A stretch of DNA of 64,000 bases from Falsiroseomonas stagni DSM 19981. Its GTDB lineage: Bacteria; Pseudomonadota; Alphaproteobacteria; Acetobacterales; Acetobacteraceae. Location: the NCBI RefSeq assembly GCF_900114315.1, contig NZ_FOSQ01000001.1, positions 536,202-600,201 of the forward strand. Direction: 5' to 3'. Made by a program: the position numbers and the translations under genes. How positions within the stretch are numbered: the stretch's first letter is position 1; each line of letters opens with the position of its first letter. Under the pieces are notes generated by a model. That model worked only from the letters and a program-made list of their open reading frames with translations. It was not told where the DNA came from and ran no database searches. Below, piece by piece: positions 31,881 through 40,701 of the stretch.

Positions 31881-33056
31881 TCAGCCAGCCGTGTCCGCCA
31901 GGTACCCCATCGCCGCGTCCACCCCGCCCGGCGTATGCGGCACGCCTTCCAGCCGCAGCCCGATTTCCGTCGCGGCCAGCGTGCCGAGCAGCATCGGCTC
32001 GTTCAGGTCGCCGAGATGCCCGATGCGGAAGACCTTGCCGTTGAGGCGCCCGAGGCCGGCGCCCAGCGCCACGTTCATCGTGGCCACGCGCTTTCGCAGT
32101 GCCTCCGCATCATGGCCGTCGGGCATCAGGATGGAGGTCACGGAATCGGACAGGCGGTTGGGTTCCAGGCCGTAGAGCTGCGGCCCGTTGTTGCCGGCCC
32201 AGTGGCGGACGCAGCGGCGTGTCGCTTCCGCCAGGCGGTGGTGGCGGGCGAGGACGTTGCCGAGGCCCTCTTCCTCGATCAGGCGGAGCGATTCCTGCAG
32301 GCCGTAGAACAGGGCGATGGGCACCGTGCCGATGAAGCTGCGGTGCTTGCGCCCCAGCATGGTGGTCCAGGAGAAGTAGTGCTTCGGCAGGGTCGATCCG
32401 TGGTGCGCGCGCATCGCCTTGGCGGAGACGCCGGTGAAGCTGAAGCCGACGGGCAGCATCAGCCCCTTCTGGCTGCCGCCGACCGCGGCATCGACGCCCC
32501 ATTCATCCATGCGGAAATCGAGCGAGCCGAGGGAGGAGATGGTATCCGCCATCAGCAGCGCGGGGTGTCCCGTCTCATCCAGCAGGGCGCGGATGCGGGC
32601 GAGGTCGAGGGTCATGCCCGTCGAGGTCTCGTTGTGCACGGCGCCGATGGCCTTCAGCGCATGGGACGTGTCGGCCAGCAGGGCGGCGCGCAGCGCGGCG
32701 TAGTCCACGCCCTTGCGCCAATCGGCCGGCAGCGTGTCCACGACGATGCCGAGGTCGGCGGCCATCTTCCCCCAGCTGTCGGAGAAATGGCCGGTCTCGA
32801 TCACCAGGATGCGGTCGCCGTGGGAGAGCAGGTTGGTCAGCGTCGCTTCCCAGGCGGCGTGGCCGGAGCCGGTGTACATGAACACCTCCTGCTCCGTCCG
32901 CAGGACGCGCTTGAGGCCGGCGACGCAGCCCTCATAGACCGCCATGAAGTCCGGGCCGTTGAAATCGACCGTCGCATGGGCGACGGCCTGCATGACGCTG
33001 TCCGGGATGTTGGTCGGGCCAGGATTGGCGAAGAAGTGGCGGCCGCGCGGTTTCAT
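31881..33056 (-). CDS. class V aminotransferase (serine-glyoxylate / alanine-glyoxylate type)
   Basis: This 391-residue PLP enzyme has FFANPGPTNIPDSVMQA at the N-terminus, EVFMYTGSGHAAWEATLTN, and the lysine-bearing motif AAVGGSQKGLMLPVG (about residue 200). ETSTGMTLDLARI and GRLNGKVFRIGHLGDLNE also match. This matches serine-glyoxylate aminotransferases, which make hydroxypyruvate and glycine in the serine cycle or photorespiratory-type glyoxylate metabolism. Other class V members use alanine. It stands alone, with palindrome clusters on both sides. Confidence 0.88.
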   Translation of the reverse strand: MKPRGRHFFANPGPTNIPDSVMQAVAHATVDFNGPDFMAVYEGCVAGLKRVLRTEQEVFMYTGSGHAAWEATLTNLLSHGDRILVIETGHFSDSWGKMAADLGIVVDTLPADWRKGVDYAALRAALLADTSHALKAIGAVHNETSTGMTLDLARIRALLDETGHPALLMADTISSLGSLDFRMDEWGVDAAVGGSQKGLMLPVGFSFTGVSAKAMRAHHGSTLPKHYFSWTTMLGRKHRSFIGTVPIALFYGLQESLRLIEEEGLGNVLARHHRLAEATRRCVRHWAGNNGPQLYGLEPNRLSDSVTSILMPDGHDAEALRKRVATMNVALGAGLGRLNGKVFRIGHLGDLNEPMLLGTLAATEIGLRLEGVPHTPGGVDAAMGYLADTAG

Positions 33057-33129
33057 CTGTGTTTCCCCGGCGCGGGGCGGAGTGGCCGCGCGCTGGGGCG
33101 ATGTTCCTGCTTAACGGTGGCCATGGGAA

Positions 33130-33270
33130 GCGGGGGGAGCGCTGCTCCCCCCGGACCCCCCTCGCCAGGGTCGAAGGCGACCCTGGACCGCCGGATTTTT
33201 CAACTGGTGACGGTCCAGGGGCGGTTCGCCCCTGGCGTGGGGGCAAGGGGGAGCGGCGCTCCCCCTTGGC
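33130..33270. repeat. cluster of four hairpins upstream of the aminotransferase
   Basis: Perfect or near-perfect inverted repeats follow one another: GGGGGGAGCG/GCTCCCCCC near 33132-33152, CCAGGGTC/GACCCTGG near 33166-33186, CCAGGGGCG/CGCCCCTGG at 33215-33235, and AGGGGGAGCG/GCTCCCCCT near 33248-33268. They lie between the aminotransferase start and the tldD stop. Their shared GGTCCAGG...CCTGGCG flank with 31683-31709 suggests one repeat family. Confidence 0.6.
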
Positions 33271-33276
33271 GCCTTG

Positions 33277-34707
33277 TCAGACCGCGGTCCCGCCCACCGT
33301 CAGCCCCGTCATCTTCAGGGTCGGCTGCCCGACGCCGACCGGCACGCCCTGTCCCTGCTTCCCGCAGGTGCCGATCCCCGGATCGAGTGCCAGGTCGTTG
33401 CCGACCATCGCCACCTTGGTCAGCGCATCCGGCCCGTTGCCGATCAGCGTCGCGCCCTTCACCGGCGCGCCGATCCGGCCATCCTCGATCAGGTAGGCCT
33501 CGCTGGCGGAGAAGACGAATTTGCCGGAGGTGATGTCCACCTGGCCGCCGCCGAAATTCACGGCGTAGAGGCCGCGCTTGACGCTTGCGATGACCTCCCC
33601 GGGGTCGTGCTGGCCGCCGAGCATCACGGTGTTGGTCATGCGCGGCATCGGGATATGGGCGTGGGACTGGCGGCGGCCATTGCCGGTGGGGGCCACGCCC
33701 ATCAGGCGCGCATTCTGCCGGTCCTGCAGGAAGCCGACCAGGATGCCGTCCTCGATCAGGGTGGTGCGGCCGGATGGCGTGCCTTCATCGTCCACCGTCA
33801 GCGATCCGCGGCGATCGGGGATGGTGCCGTCATCCACCACCGTCACGCCGGGGGAGGCGATCCGCTGCCCGAGCAGGCCCGCGAAGGCGCTGGTCTTCTT
33901 GCGGTTGAAGTCGCCTTCCAGCCCATGGCCGATGGCTTCGTGCAGCAGGATGCCGGGCCAGCCCGGGCCGAGCACCACCTCCATCTCCCCGGCCGGTGCG
34001 GGCACGCTGTCGAGGTTCAGGATGGCCTGGCGGAGCGCCTCCTCCACCGCGGCCTTCCAGCTGGCCTCGTCCAGCACGCGGTCATAGGCGAAGCGGCCGC
34101 CGATGCCGGTGCTGCCCGTCTCCCGCCGGCCATTCGCCTCCACGACGACGGAGACGTTGAAGCGCACCAGGGGGCGGAGGTCGGCGACGCGGCCGCCATC
34201 GGGGCGCAGGATCTGCACCGCCTGCCATTCGCCGAAGATGGAGGCCATGACCTGCTTCACGCGGGGATCGCGGGCGCGGGCATAGGCATCGACCTGCTGG
34301 AGGAGGTCCGTCTTGGCGGCGAAGCCCATGGCGGAAAGCGGGTTGAGGTCGGAATAGAGCTGCGTGTTGGTGGCGCGCGGGCCGACATCGAGCGTGCCGG
34401 AATGGCCCTGCGCCACGGCCTTCACGGTGTCGGCGGCGCGGGAGAGGGCGGCTTCCGTGATCTCCGCGGCATGGGCGTAGCCCGCGGCCTCACCCATCAC
34501 GGACCGCAGGCCGAAGCCGCGCGTGGCGTCGAAGGAGGCGCTGCGGATGCGGCTGTCCTCCAGCGTGATGGCCTCGCTCTCCCGGTGTTCCAGGAACAGC
34601 TCCCCATCCTCCGCGCCGGAAGCGGCGGCGGCGGTCAGGCGTTCGGCCGCGGCGCGGTCGAGGGTGGTGAAGAACAGGGCGTCGGTCACGGCCAGGGGAT
34701 TGGTCAC
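33277..34707 (-). CDS. tldD: metalloprotease TldD
   Basis: The protein is 476 residues, starting at a GTG at 34707 (GTG-ACC-AAT) just after a purine stretch; the upstream extension is antisense to the kinase gene end. It has the TldD zinc motif HEAIGHGLEGDFNRKK (about residue 262) and later GGQHDPGEVIASVKRGLY, then FGGGQVDITSGKFVFSASEAYLIEDG. TldD forms a heterodimeric protease with TldE/PmbA that matures peptides such as microcins and helps remove CcdA. No tldE is in the window. It lies 22 bp downstream of the sensor kinase on the same strand. Confidence 0.94.
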   Translation of the reverse strand: MTNPLAVTDALFFTTLDRAAAERLTAAAASGAEDGELFLEHRESEAITLEDSRIRSASFDATRGFGLRSVMGEAAGYAHAAEITEAALSRAADTVKAVAQGHSGTLDVGPRATNTQLYSDLNPLSAMGFAAKTDLLQQVDAYARARDPRVKQVMASIFGEWQAVQILRPDGGRVADLRPLVRFNVSVVVEANGRRETGSTGIGGRFAYDRVLDEASWKAAVEEALRQAILNLDSVPAPAGEMEVVLGPGWPGILLHEAIGHGLEGDFNRKKTSAFAGLLGQRIASPGVTVVDDGTIPDRRGSLTVDDEGTPSGRTTLIEDGILVGFLQDRQNARLMGVAPTGNGRRQSHAHIPMPRMTNTVMLGGQHDPGEVIASVKRGLYAVNFGGGQVDITSGKFVFSASEAYLIEDGRIGAPVKGATLIGNGPDALTKVAMVGNDLALDPGIGTCGKQGQGVPVGVGQPTLKMTGLTVGGTAV

Positions 34708-34729
34708 GGGGTGTCCTTCCGGAATTCGC

Positions 34730-37372
34730 TCAGGCCGAAATGCTGTCGGGCGGTGGGGCGGGGGCGACCAGGCAGGCGGCGGGAAAGCGGAGCACGGCGG
34801 CGATGCCGGGCGCGCCTTCCGCATCCTCCGCCGGGTCTTCCAGCGACAAGGTGCCGCCCATCGACTCCGCCAGGGTGCGGGCGAGGTAGAGGCCGAGGCC
34901 GGAGCCCTGGAAGCGGCGGGAGAGGGAGGCATCGACCTGGGTGAAGGGTTCGAAGACGCGGTCTCGATCCTCCTTCGCGATGCCGATGCCGGTGTCGGCG
35001 ACCTGGATCTGCAGCCCGCCGTCGGTCAGCGCGGCGGAAAGGCGGATGCGGCCGCCCTGGGGGGTGAACTTCACGGCGTTGGACAGCAGGTTCATCAGCA
35101 CCTGGTGCAGCCGCGCGGCATCGCCCACCAGGTCCGGCAACCCCTTGGGGACCGAGACGGCGAGGGAGAGGCCGGCCTGGATCGCGCTGTCCGCCACCGC
35201 CTGCGCGGCGCCCTGCAGCAGGGGCGCGAGCGCCACGGGCAGGCGCGCCATGGGCAGCATCCCGGACTGGCTGCGCGCGACATCCAGGATATCGTCGATC
35301 AGCAGCAGCAGCTGGCGGCCGGCATCGTTGATGGCGCGGGAATAATCCTCGATCCGCGCGGGGTTGCGTTCGCCGACGAGCGCTCCCGAGAAGCCGATGA
35401 CGGCGTTGAGCGGCGTGCGCAGCTCATGGCTCATCGTCGCGAGGAAGCGGGATTTCGCGAGCGATCCCGCTTCGGCGGCGGCGCGGGATTTCTCCAGCTC
35501 CACGCGGATGCGGCGGTCATCGGTGACGTCGGAATAGGTGATGACGTAGCCGCCATCCGGCGTGGGGTCGGAGGCGATGTCGATGACGCGGCCATCGGGC
35601 CGGGCACGGCTGTAGCGCTGCGGGACCGACCGGTCGATCGCCTTCATGCGCACGGCGCCGTCGGGGGTGATCTGGCCGCGCATCACCTGTTCGTCGATCA
35701 AATCATCCATCAGCCGGCCGGGCACCAGCAGCTCCGCCGGCATGCCCGTCAGGGCGGAGGTCTTGGCATTGGTCGCGACCACGCGGCGGTCGCGGTCGTA
35801 CATGATGATGCCGTGGCGGATGGTGCCCATCATCGCCTCCAGCGTCGCGGCGTGGCTCCGGGCCTCATCCTCCGCCCGATGCTGGGCGGTGACGTCGGTG
35901 ACGACGGAGATGTGGCCGCCATCGGGCAGCATGGCGTCGCGGATGGAGATGACGGTGCCATTGGGCCGGCGGCGCAGCATCTCATCCCACCCGTCCGAAC
36001 TGCGGACGAATTTGCGGGCCAGGGTGCGGGCGGCGTGTTCGGCGGAGAATTCGCCGGCGGCGACGCGGCTGGCGGCCAGATCGTCGATCAGGTCACCGAC
36101 CCGGACGGGTGCGCCCTGCATGATCCGCTCATAGGCGGCGTTGAGCATCTTCACCCGGCGGTCCGGGCCATAGACGCAGACGCCATGCGGCAGGGCGGAG
36201 AGGATGCCGTCCAGCATCGCGGCGCGGGCGCGCGATTCGCCTTCCGCCTTCTGCAGGGCGGTGACGTCGGTGATGACGGAGATGTGGCCGCCATCGGGCA
36301 GGCGGGCGGTGCGTGCCTCGATCACCGTGCCGTTGGGGCGCTGGTGCAGGACGGGGCGGCTGTCGACGCCGTCGCGGGCGAATTGCCGGGCGAGCACGCT
36401 GTCGGCCTGGGCCGGCGTGAACTCGCCCTCCGCCACGCGGCGGGCGACCAGCTCCTCCAGCGATTCCCCGAGCCGTACGGCGGAGCCCGCCATGATGCGG
36501 GCATGCGCCTCGTTGAACAGGGAGACGCGGCGATCGGGGCCGAAGACGCAGATGCCGTGCGGCAGGGCCGCCAGCACGCCATCCAGCATGGCGGCGCGGC
36601 GGCGGGCATCGTCCTCCGCCCGCTTCAGGGCGGTGATGTCGTCCACCTCGATCAGGCAGCCGCCATCGGGCATGGGCTGGGTTTCGAAGCGCAGCACCTC
36701 CCCCCCCGGGCGCTGGCGCTGGCGGGTGGCGGCGCGGTGGCGGTCGCCCTCCATGCGGGCGCTGATGAGGGCACCCTCATCGGCCGCGATCTCGCCCCGC
36801 TTGACGAGGAGGTCGATCACCTCCCACTGCGTGTGGCCGGGGCGGATGCTGGCGGGGGGCAGGCCGATCAACGCCTCATAGGCCGGGTTGTACAGGCCGA
36901 GGCGCATGTCCTGGTCGAACAGCGCGACGCCGCCATGCAGGCGGGAGAGAACGGATTCGAGCTGGCGGGCGCGGCCGGAGGCCTCGGCCTCCGCCCGCAC
37001 CAGGGTGGTGACATCGGCGGCGCAGGTGAAGAACCCGCCGGAGGACAGGGGGCGGCTTTCGAGGAGCACGGTACGGTCGCCGCCGATGCGCAGCAGGCGG
37101 GAGGTGGCGCGGGTGCGGTCCACGGAGAGGACGGCGCGGGCCAGCGTCTCCGGATCCCCCGGGCCATAGCCGCCGGCCCAGGCCAGGATGCGCACGATCT
37201 CCGGGAAGGGGGTGCCGGGGGGCGCGATGCGGGGATCCAGCCCGTGCCAGGCGAAGGTGGCGTCGTTGCTGAGGACGAGGCGGTGGTCGGCGTCATAGAC
37301 GACGAGGGCCATGGGCAGCGCGGTGAACAGCGCGTGCAGCGTCTCCGTCGATGGCGCCGGGGCCACCGTCAC
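34730..37372 (-). CDS. cytosolic sensor histidine kinase with five PAS domains
   Basis: This 880-residue protein starts at GTG 37372, overlapping the heme A synthase stop as GTGA; the same frame stays open to 38512 only as the shadow of that gene. Five PAS-like segments of about 120 residues cover residues 8-625. Segments 3 and 4 are near-duplicates (LPHGICVFGPDRRV / LPHGVCVYGPDRRV). HisKA carries MSHELRTPLNAVIGFS (His near 646). The ATPase domain has N-box LLSNAVKFTPQGG, then DTGIGI and GSGLGL. There is no membrane segment, no receiver and no adjacent response regulator, so its partner lies elsewhere. Confidence 0.9.
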   Translation of the reverse strand: MTVAPAPSTETLHALFTALPMALVVYDADHRLVLSNDATFAWHGLDPRIAPPGTPFPEIVRILAWAGGYGPGDPETLARAVLSVDRTRATSRLLRIGGDRTVLLESRPLSSGGFFTCAADVTTLVRAEAEASGRARQLESVLSRLHGGVALFDQDMRLGLYNPAYEALIGLPPASIRPGHTQWEVIDLLVKRGEIAADEGALISARMEGDRHRAATRQRQRPGGEVLRFETQPMPDGGCLIEVDDITALKRAEDDARRRAAMLDGVLAALPHGICVFGPDRRVSLFNEAHARIMAGSAVRLGESLEELVARRVAEGEFTPAQADSVLARQFARDGVDSRPVLHQRPNGTVIEARTARLPDGGHISVITDVTALQKAEGESRARAAMLDGILSALPHGVCVYGPDRRVKMLNAAYERIMQGAPVRVGDLIDDLAASRVAAGEFSAEHAARTLARKFVRSSDGWDEMLRRRPNGTVISIRDAMLPDGGHISVVTDVTAQHRAEDEARSHAATLEAMMGTIRHGIIMYDRDRRVVATNAKTSALTGMPAELLVPGRLMDDLIDEQVMRGQITPDGAVRMKAIDRSVPQRYSRARPDGRVIDIASDPTPDGGYVITYSDVTDDRRIRVELEKSRAAAEAGSLAKSRFLATMSHELRTPLNAVIGFSGALVGERNPARIEDYSRAINDAGRQLLLLIDDILDVARSQSGMLPMARLPVALAPLLQGAAQAVADSAIQAGLSLAVSVPKGLPDLVGDAARLHQVLMNLLSNAVKFTPQGGRIRLSAALTDGGLQIQVADTGIGIAKEDRDRVFEPFTQVDASLSRRFQGSGLGLYLARTLAESMGGTLSLEDPAEDAEGAPGIAAVLRFPAACLVAPAPPPDSISA

Positions 37373-38463
37373 GGTGTGGGGGCCGGGCGCGCGGGCGCGG
37401 GACGCAACCCATGCAGCGCCACCAGCGCCGCGGCCAGCACCAGCACGGCCGTCGCCTGGTGCAGCGTGCCGAGCGAGACGGGCACCACATGCACCAGCGT
37501 CGCGACACCCAGCGCGTATTGCAGCGCGACGGTGGCGCCCAGCGCATAGACCGCGTTGCGCGCGGGGCCGGGCGGCAGGCGGCGCTTCGCCGCCCAGACG
37601 GCGCCCAGCGCCATCACCGCGGCGATGGTCGCCAGCAGGCGATGGTTGAACTGCACCGCCAGGATGTTGGCCGTCATGTTGCGCCACCAGGGGTCCAGCA
37701 GCAGGTAGCCATCCGGCACCCACTGCCCGTCCATCAGCGGGAAGGTGTTGTAGGAGAAGCCGGCCCGCGTGCCGGCGACGAAGCCGCCCGCCAGCATGGC
37801 CGCGACCAGCGACCAGACCGCCACCTTCAGCATCCGCCGCACCGGCCGCGCCTCCGCGGTCGCCGTGCCCTCCGGCCGCAGCAGGCCGAGCGCCGTCCAG
37901 ACGAGGGCGGAGAAGATGAGCAAGGCGAGGCCCAGATGGATCACGAGGCGATAGGGGGCGACGGCGGTGCGATCCGCCTCGAACCCCGAGGCGACCATGT
38001 ACCAGCCGACCGCGCCCTGCAGCCCGCCCAGCGCCAGCAGGCCGAACAGCCGCGGCTTGAAGCCGGCCGGGATGCGGCCGCGCAGCCAGAACCAGGCCAG
38101 CCCGCCCGCATAGGCCAGCCCGATCAGCCGGCCCCAGAAGCGGTGGATCCATTCCAGCCAGAAGATCTCCTTGAAGCCCTCCATCCCGAAGCCGGCATTC
38201 AGCAGCGCGTATTGCGGGATGGTGCGGTAGAGATCGTAGAGGCGCTGCCACTCCGCCTCGCTCATCGGTGGCAGGGTGCCCGACAGCGGCGCCCATTCCA
38301 TGATGGAGAGGCCCGAGCCGGTCAGGCGCGTGGCGCCGCCGATCGCCACCATCGCCCAGACCAGGCCGGCCACGGCCAGCAGCCAATAGGCGACCGCGCG
38401 GGCATCGGCGGAGGCTTGGGTCCCGTCGCCGGGCAGGGTCTGGGGGCGGAGATCGAAGGGCAT
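37369..38463 (-). CDS. ctaA: heme A synthase (COX15/CtaA type)
   Basis: This 364-residue inner membrane protein starts at ATG 38463. It has AIGGATRLTGSGLSIMEWAPLSG in the first pair of helices, FWLEWIHRFWGRLIGLAYAGG (heme-ligand His), and VIHLGLALLIFS. FVAGTRAGFSYNTFPLMDGQ, VQFNHRLLAT and LGTLHQATAVLVL follow. These are the COX15 signatures with paired His ligands. It oxidises heme O to heme A for aa3-type cytochrome oxidase. Its stop overlaps the GTG start of the PAS kinase, suggesting coupled translation. It diverges from the glycosyltransferase. Confidence 0.95.
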   Translation of the reverse strand: MPFDLRPQTLPGDGTQASADARAVAYWLLAVAGLVWAMVAIGGATRLTGSGLSIMEWAPLSGTLPPMSEAEWQRLYDLYRTIPQYALLNAGFGMEGFKEIFWLEWIHRFWGRLIGLAYAGGLAWFWLRGRIPAGFKPRLFGLLALGGLQGAVGWYMVASGFEADRTAVAPYRLVIHLGLALLIFSALVWTALGLLRPEGTATAEARPVRRMLKVAVWSLVAAMLAGGFVAGTRAGFSYNTFPLMDGQWVPDGYLLLDPWWRNMTANILAVQFNHRLLATIAAVMALGAVWAAKRRLPPGPARNAVYALGATVALQYALGVATLVHVVPVSLGTLHQATAVLVLAAALVALHGLRPAPARPAPTP

Positions 38464-38551
38464 GGGCGCAATATAGAAGCGGTGGGCGATCTGCGCAGCA
38501 CCCACCCCCCACGCTTGCCCGCTTTCATCGCCCCTGCTACCCCGCCCGACC

Positions 38552-39502
38552 ATGGCCCCCGCGCTTCCCCCGGGGCCGGACCGGCCCCGGGGCGCCGTTT
38601 CGGCGCCCTTCTCCGATCCCACTGGCGCCGTTTCGGCGCCCTTCTCCGATCCCACTGGCGCCGTTTCGGCGCCCTTCTCCGATCCCACTGGCGCCGTTTC
38701 GGCGCCCTTCCCCGATCCCACTGGCGCCGTTTCGGCGCTCCCTTCGCACGATGCGCCCGACATCGCCGTCGTCATCCCGATGCGGAACGAGGGACCCAAC
38801 GTCCTGCCGCTGGTGGAGGAGATCGCGCGCGCGCTGGCCGGCACGCGCTACGAGATCATCTGCGTCAATGACGGGTCGGACGACGATACCGGCGACCGGC
38901 TGGCGGAGGCCGCGCGCCGCTTCCCGGTGCGCGCGCTGCGCCATCGCACGGCCTGCGGGCAATCCGCCGGCATCGTCTCCGGCGTCGCCGCCGCGCGGGC
39001 GCCCTGGATCGCGACCCTCGATGGCGACGGGCAGAATGACCCGGCGGACATCCCCGCGATGTGGGCGCGGGCGCGGGCCGAGGCGGCGAAGGGCGCGGAC
39101 ATCCTGGTGGCCGGGCATCGCGTGAAGCGGCAGGACAGCGGCATCAAGAAGGTGTCGAGCCGCATCGCCAACGCGGTGCGCGCCCGGCTGCTGGGGGATG
39201 CGACGCCGGATACGGGCTGTGGGCTGAAGGTCTTCCCCCGCGCGCTGTTTCTTCAATTGCCGCGATTCGACCACATGCACCGCTATTTGCCCGCGCTGGT
39301 GCTGCGCCATGGCGGGCGGGTGGTGAGCGAGCCGGTGAACCACCGCCCGCGCATCCGGGGCAAGTCCAACTACGGGACGCTGGACCGGCTCGCCGTCAGC
39401 ATCTCCGACATGCTCGGCGTCATCTGGCTGCAGCGCCGCTGGAAGCGGCCCCAGGTGGAGAACATCCAGGTGGAAGACATCCAGGTGGAAGAGCGATCCT
39501 GA
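38552..39502 (+). CDS. family 2 glycosyltransferase (dolichol-phosphate mannosyltransferase-like)
   Basis: This 316-residue protein has a GT-A fold from about residue 68: IAVVIPMRNEGPNVLPLVEE, ICVNDGSDDDT, and the metal-binding TLDGDGQNDPADI. HRVKRQDSGIKKVSSRIAN and NHRPRIRGKSNYGTLDRL follow. It probably transfers a sugar from a nucleotide donor to a polyprenyl phosphate. It lacks the usual C-terminal membrane pair; a VTT-type membrane protein is encoded next. The first 65 residues are a repeated, disordered leader encoded by 33-bp repeats, and the C-terminus repeats QVE(N/D)IQVE. The real start could lie after the repeats, but no good ATG or GTG is seen there. Confidence 0.85.
   Translation: MAPALPPGPDRPRGAVSAPFSDPTGAVSAPFSDPTGAVSAPFSDPTGAVSAPFPDPTGAVSALPSHDAPDIAVVIPMRNEGPNVLPLVEEIARALAGTRYEIICVNDGSDDDTGDRLAEAARRFPVRALRHRTACGQSAGIVSGVAAARAPWIATLDGDGQNDPADIPAMWARARAEAAKGADILVAGHRVKRQDSGIKKVSSRIANAVRARLLGDATPDTGCGLKVFPRALFLQLPRFDHMHRYLPALVLRHGGRVVSEPVNHRPRIRGKSNYGTLDRLAVSISDMLGVIWLQRRWKRPQVENIQVEDIQVEERS
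38591..38738. repeat. 33-bp tandem repeats in the 5' end of the glycosyltransferase gene
   Basis: Units of 33 bp begin at 38591, 38624, 38657 and 38690, with a partial one at 38723. Each starts GGCGCCGTTTCGGCGCC, an internal palindrome, and each encodes the same 11 residues (GAVSAPFSDPT). Unit 4 has one T-to-C change giving proline. The near identity shows recent expansion, and the in-frame length preserves the reading frame. Confidence 0.9.
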
Positions 39503-40188
39503 CCAAGGCACCAGGCCCCGCCCGCTGGCGGTCACTGATCAAGCTGCTGCTGCTGGCCGGGGGGCTGCTGGCCGGCGGCGCGGTGCTGCGGGAGATGGGG
39601 GGCGTGCCCGGCACGGCCTGGGTGGACAGCACCATCCGGGACGAGGGCATCTGGGGCGAGGTGGTCTTCGTGGCCGTCGGCGCCACCATCACCGCGATCG
39701 GCGTGCCGCGGCAGAGCCTGGCCTTCCTGGGCGGCTACGCCTTCGGCACCGTGCTCGGCACCGCGCTGTCCCTGGTGGCGCAGGTGATCGGCTGCGCGGC
39801 CGCCCATGCCTGGGCGCGGGCGCTGGGGCGGGACTGGGCGGAACGGCGGATGGAAGGGCGTTTCGGCCAGCGGCTGCGGCCGCTGCGGGACGCGCTGCTG
39901 GCCAGCCCCTTCAGCGCGACGCTGGCACTGCGGCTGCTGCCGGTGGGCAACAACCTGGCGCTGAACCTGCTGGCGGGGATGGCGGGGATCGGGCTCGGCC
40001 CCTTCCTGCTGGGATCGGCCATCGGCTACCTGCCGCAGACCGTGGTCTTCGCCCTGCTGGGCAAGGGCATCCGGGTGGAGGGCGCCTGGCAGCTGGGCCT
40101 GGCGGCGGTCCTGCTGGCGGTGTCGGTCGCGCTCGGCCTGTGGCTGCTGCGGCGGCACCGCGCGGGGCGGGTGATGGATGAGGGGTGA
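39499..40188 (+). CDS. VTT/DedA-type (TVP38/TMEM64) membrane protein
   Basis: The frame has about 229 residues and five or six hydrophobic segments, with VPRQSLAFLGGYAFGTVLGT and LRLLPVGNNLALNLLAGMAG, the paired signatures of the VTT domain. Family members are polyprenyl-phosphate or phospholipid transporters/scramblases in the inner membrane. The start is unusual. The first helix (SLIKLLLLAGGLLAGGAVL) begins right after the glycosyltransferase stop with no ATG, GTG or TTG before it. The best candidate is CTG at 39499, overlapping the TGA (CTGA). The first ATG (39595) would delete that helix. Pairing with a GT2 enzyme suggests lipid-linked sugar metabolism. Confidence 0.78.
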   Translation: MTKAPGPARWRSLIKLLLLAGGLLAGGAVLREMGGVPGTAWVDSTIRDEGIWGEVVFVAVGATITAIGVPRQSLAFLGGYAFGTVLGTALSLVAQVIGCAAAHAWARALGRDWAERRMEGRFGQRLRPLRDALLASPFSATLALRLLPVGNNLALNLLAGMAGIGLGPFLLGSAIGYLPQTVVFALLGKGIRVEGAWQLGLAAVLLAVSVALGLWLLRRHRAGRVMDEG

Positions 40189-40267
40189 GGGGTGAGGGGT
40201 AGGCCTGCGGGGTTGCGCAGACCCCCACCCCCACCCTCCCCCGCCAGTGCGGGGGAGGGATAGGCCC

Positions 40268-40552
40268 TCAATGGAGGGTGAACTGGCCGTTGGCGTAGCG
40301 GAGTTCGGCGGGGCGGGTCAGCGCGGCGGAGGCGACGCGGACGGAATGCAGCGGCCCGTCGATCTCCCGCCGCCAGAACTCGAGAAAGTTGCCGAGCCGC
40401 GGGAAGCGCGGTGCCAGGTCGTGCTTCTGCCAGATGAAGGTCTGCAGGACGCCCGGATGGTCCGGCATGTGATAGAGGATCTCGGCGGTGGTGAGCCGCC
40501 AGTCGGGCAGGGTGGCGAAGCGGGCGAAGCGTTCGAGGCCGGAGAGATCCAT
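40268..40552 (-). CDS. Usg family protein
   Basis: This 94-residue protein starts at ATG 40552. It matches the small alphaproteobacterial protein called Usg: LPDWRLTTAEILYHMPDHPG, LQTFIWQKHDLAPRFPRLG, and NFLEFWRREIDGPLHSVRVA. The family has no established function; the name comes from its place near tryptophan genes in other genomes. It is well conserved, cytoplasmic and basic/aromatic. It diverges from groES across a 317-bp regulatory region and ends near the VTT protein gene. Confidence 0.8.
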   Translation of the reverse strand: MDLSGLERFARFATLPDWRLTTAEILYHMPDHPGVLQTFIWQKHDLAPRFPRLGNFLEFWRREIDGPLHSVRVASAALTRPAELRYANGQFTLH

Positions 40553-40701
40553 CGTGCTCCTTTCTGGCCCAGGCAAGCGGGCCTGTTGTGCATCGCGAGG
40601 GCCTGGCCGGAGGGTCTTCGGACCTGCCGGCATGACCATCGCGTTGCAGCATGCCATGCGGGCAAGGTGGGATGTCCAGAAAAACCTTTGGGATCAGGCT
40701 G

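Noticed and set aside
34523..37549. Plus-strand open frame of about 1000 codons
   Set aside because: It is the antisense shadow of the PAS kinase; it shows repeated fragments only because the PAS domains repeat. No start signal or protein-like core.
37373..38512. N-terminal extension of the PAS kinase to 1260 residues
   Set aside because: The added part overlaps the entire heme A synthase gene in another frame and is Arg/Pro/Gly-rich. The GTGA overlap at 37369-37372 gives a natural start.
38591..38738. CRISPR array from evenly spaced repeats
   Set aside because: The 33-bp units are contiguous with no unique spacers, and they are in frame within a gene.
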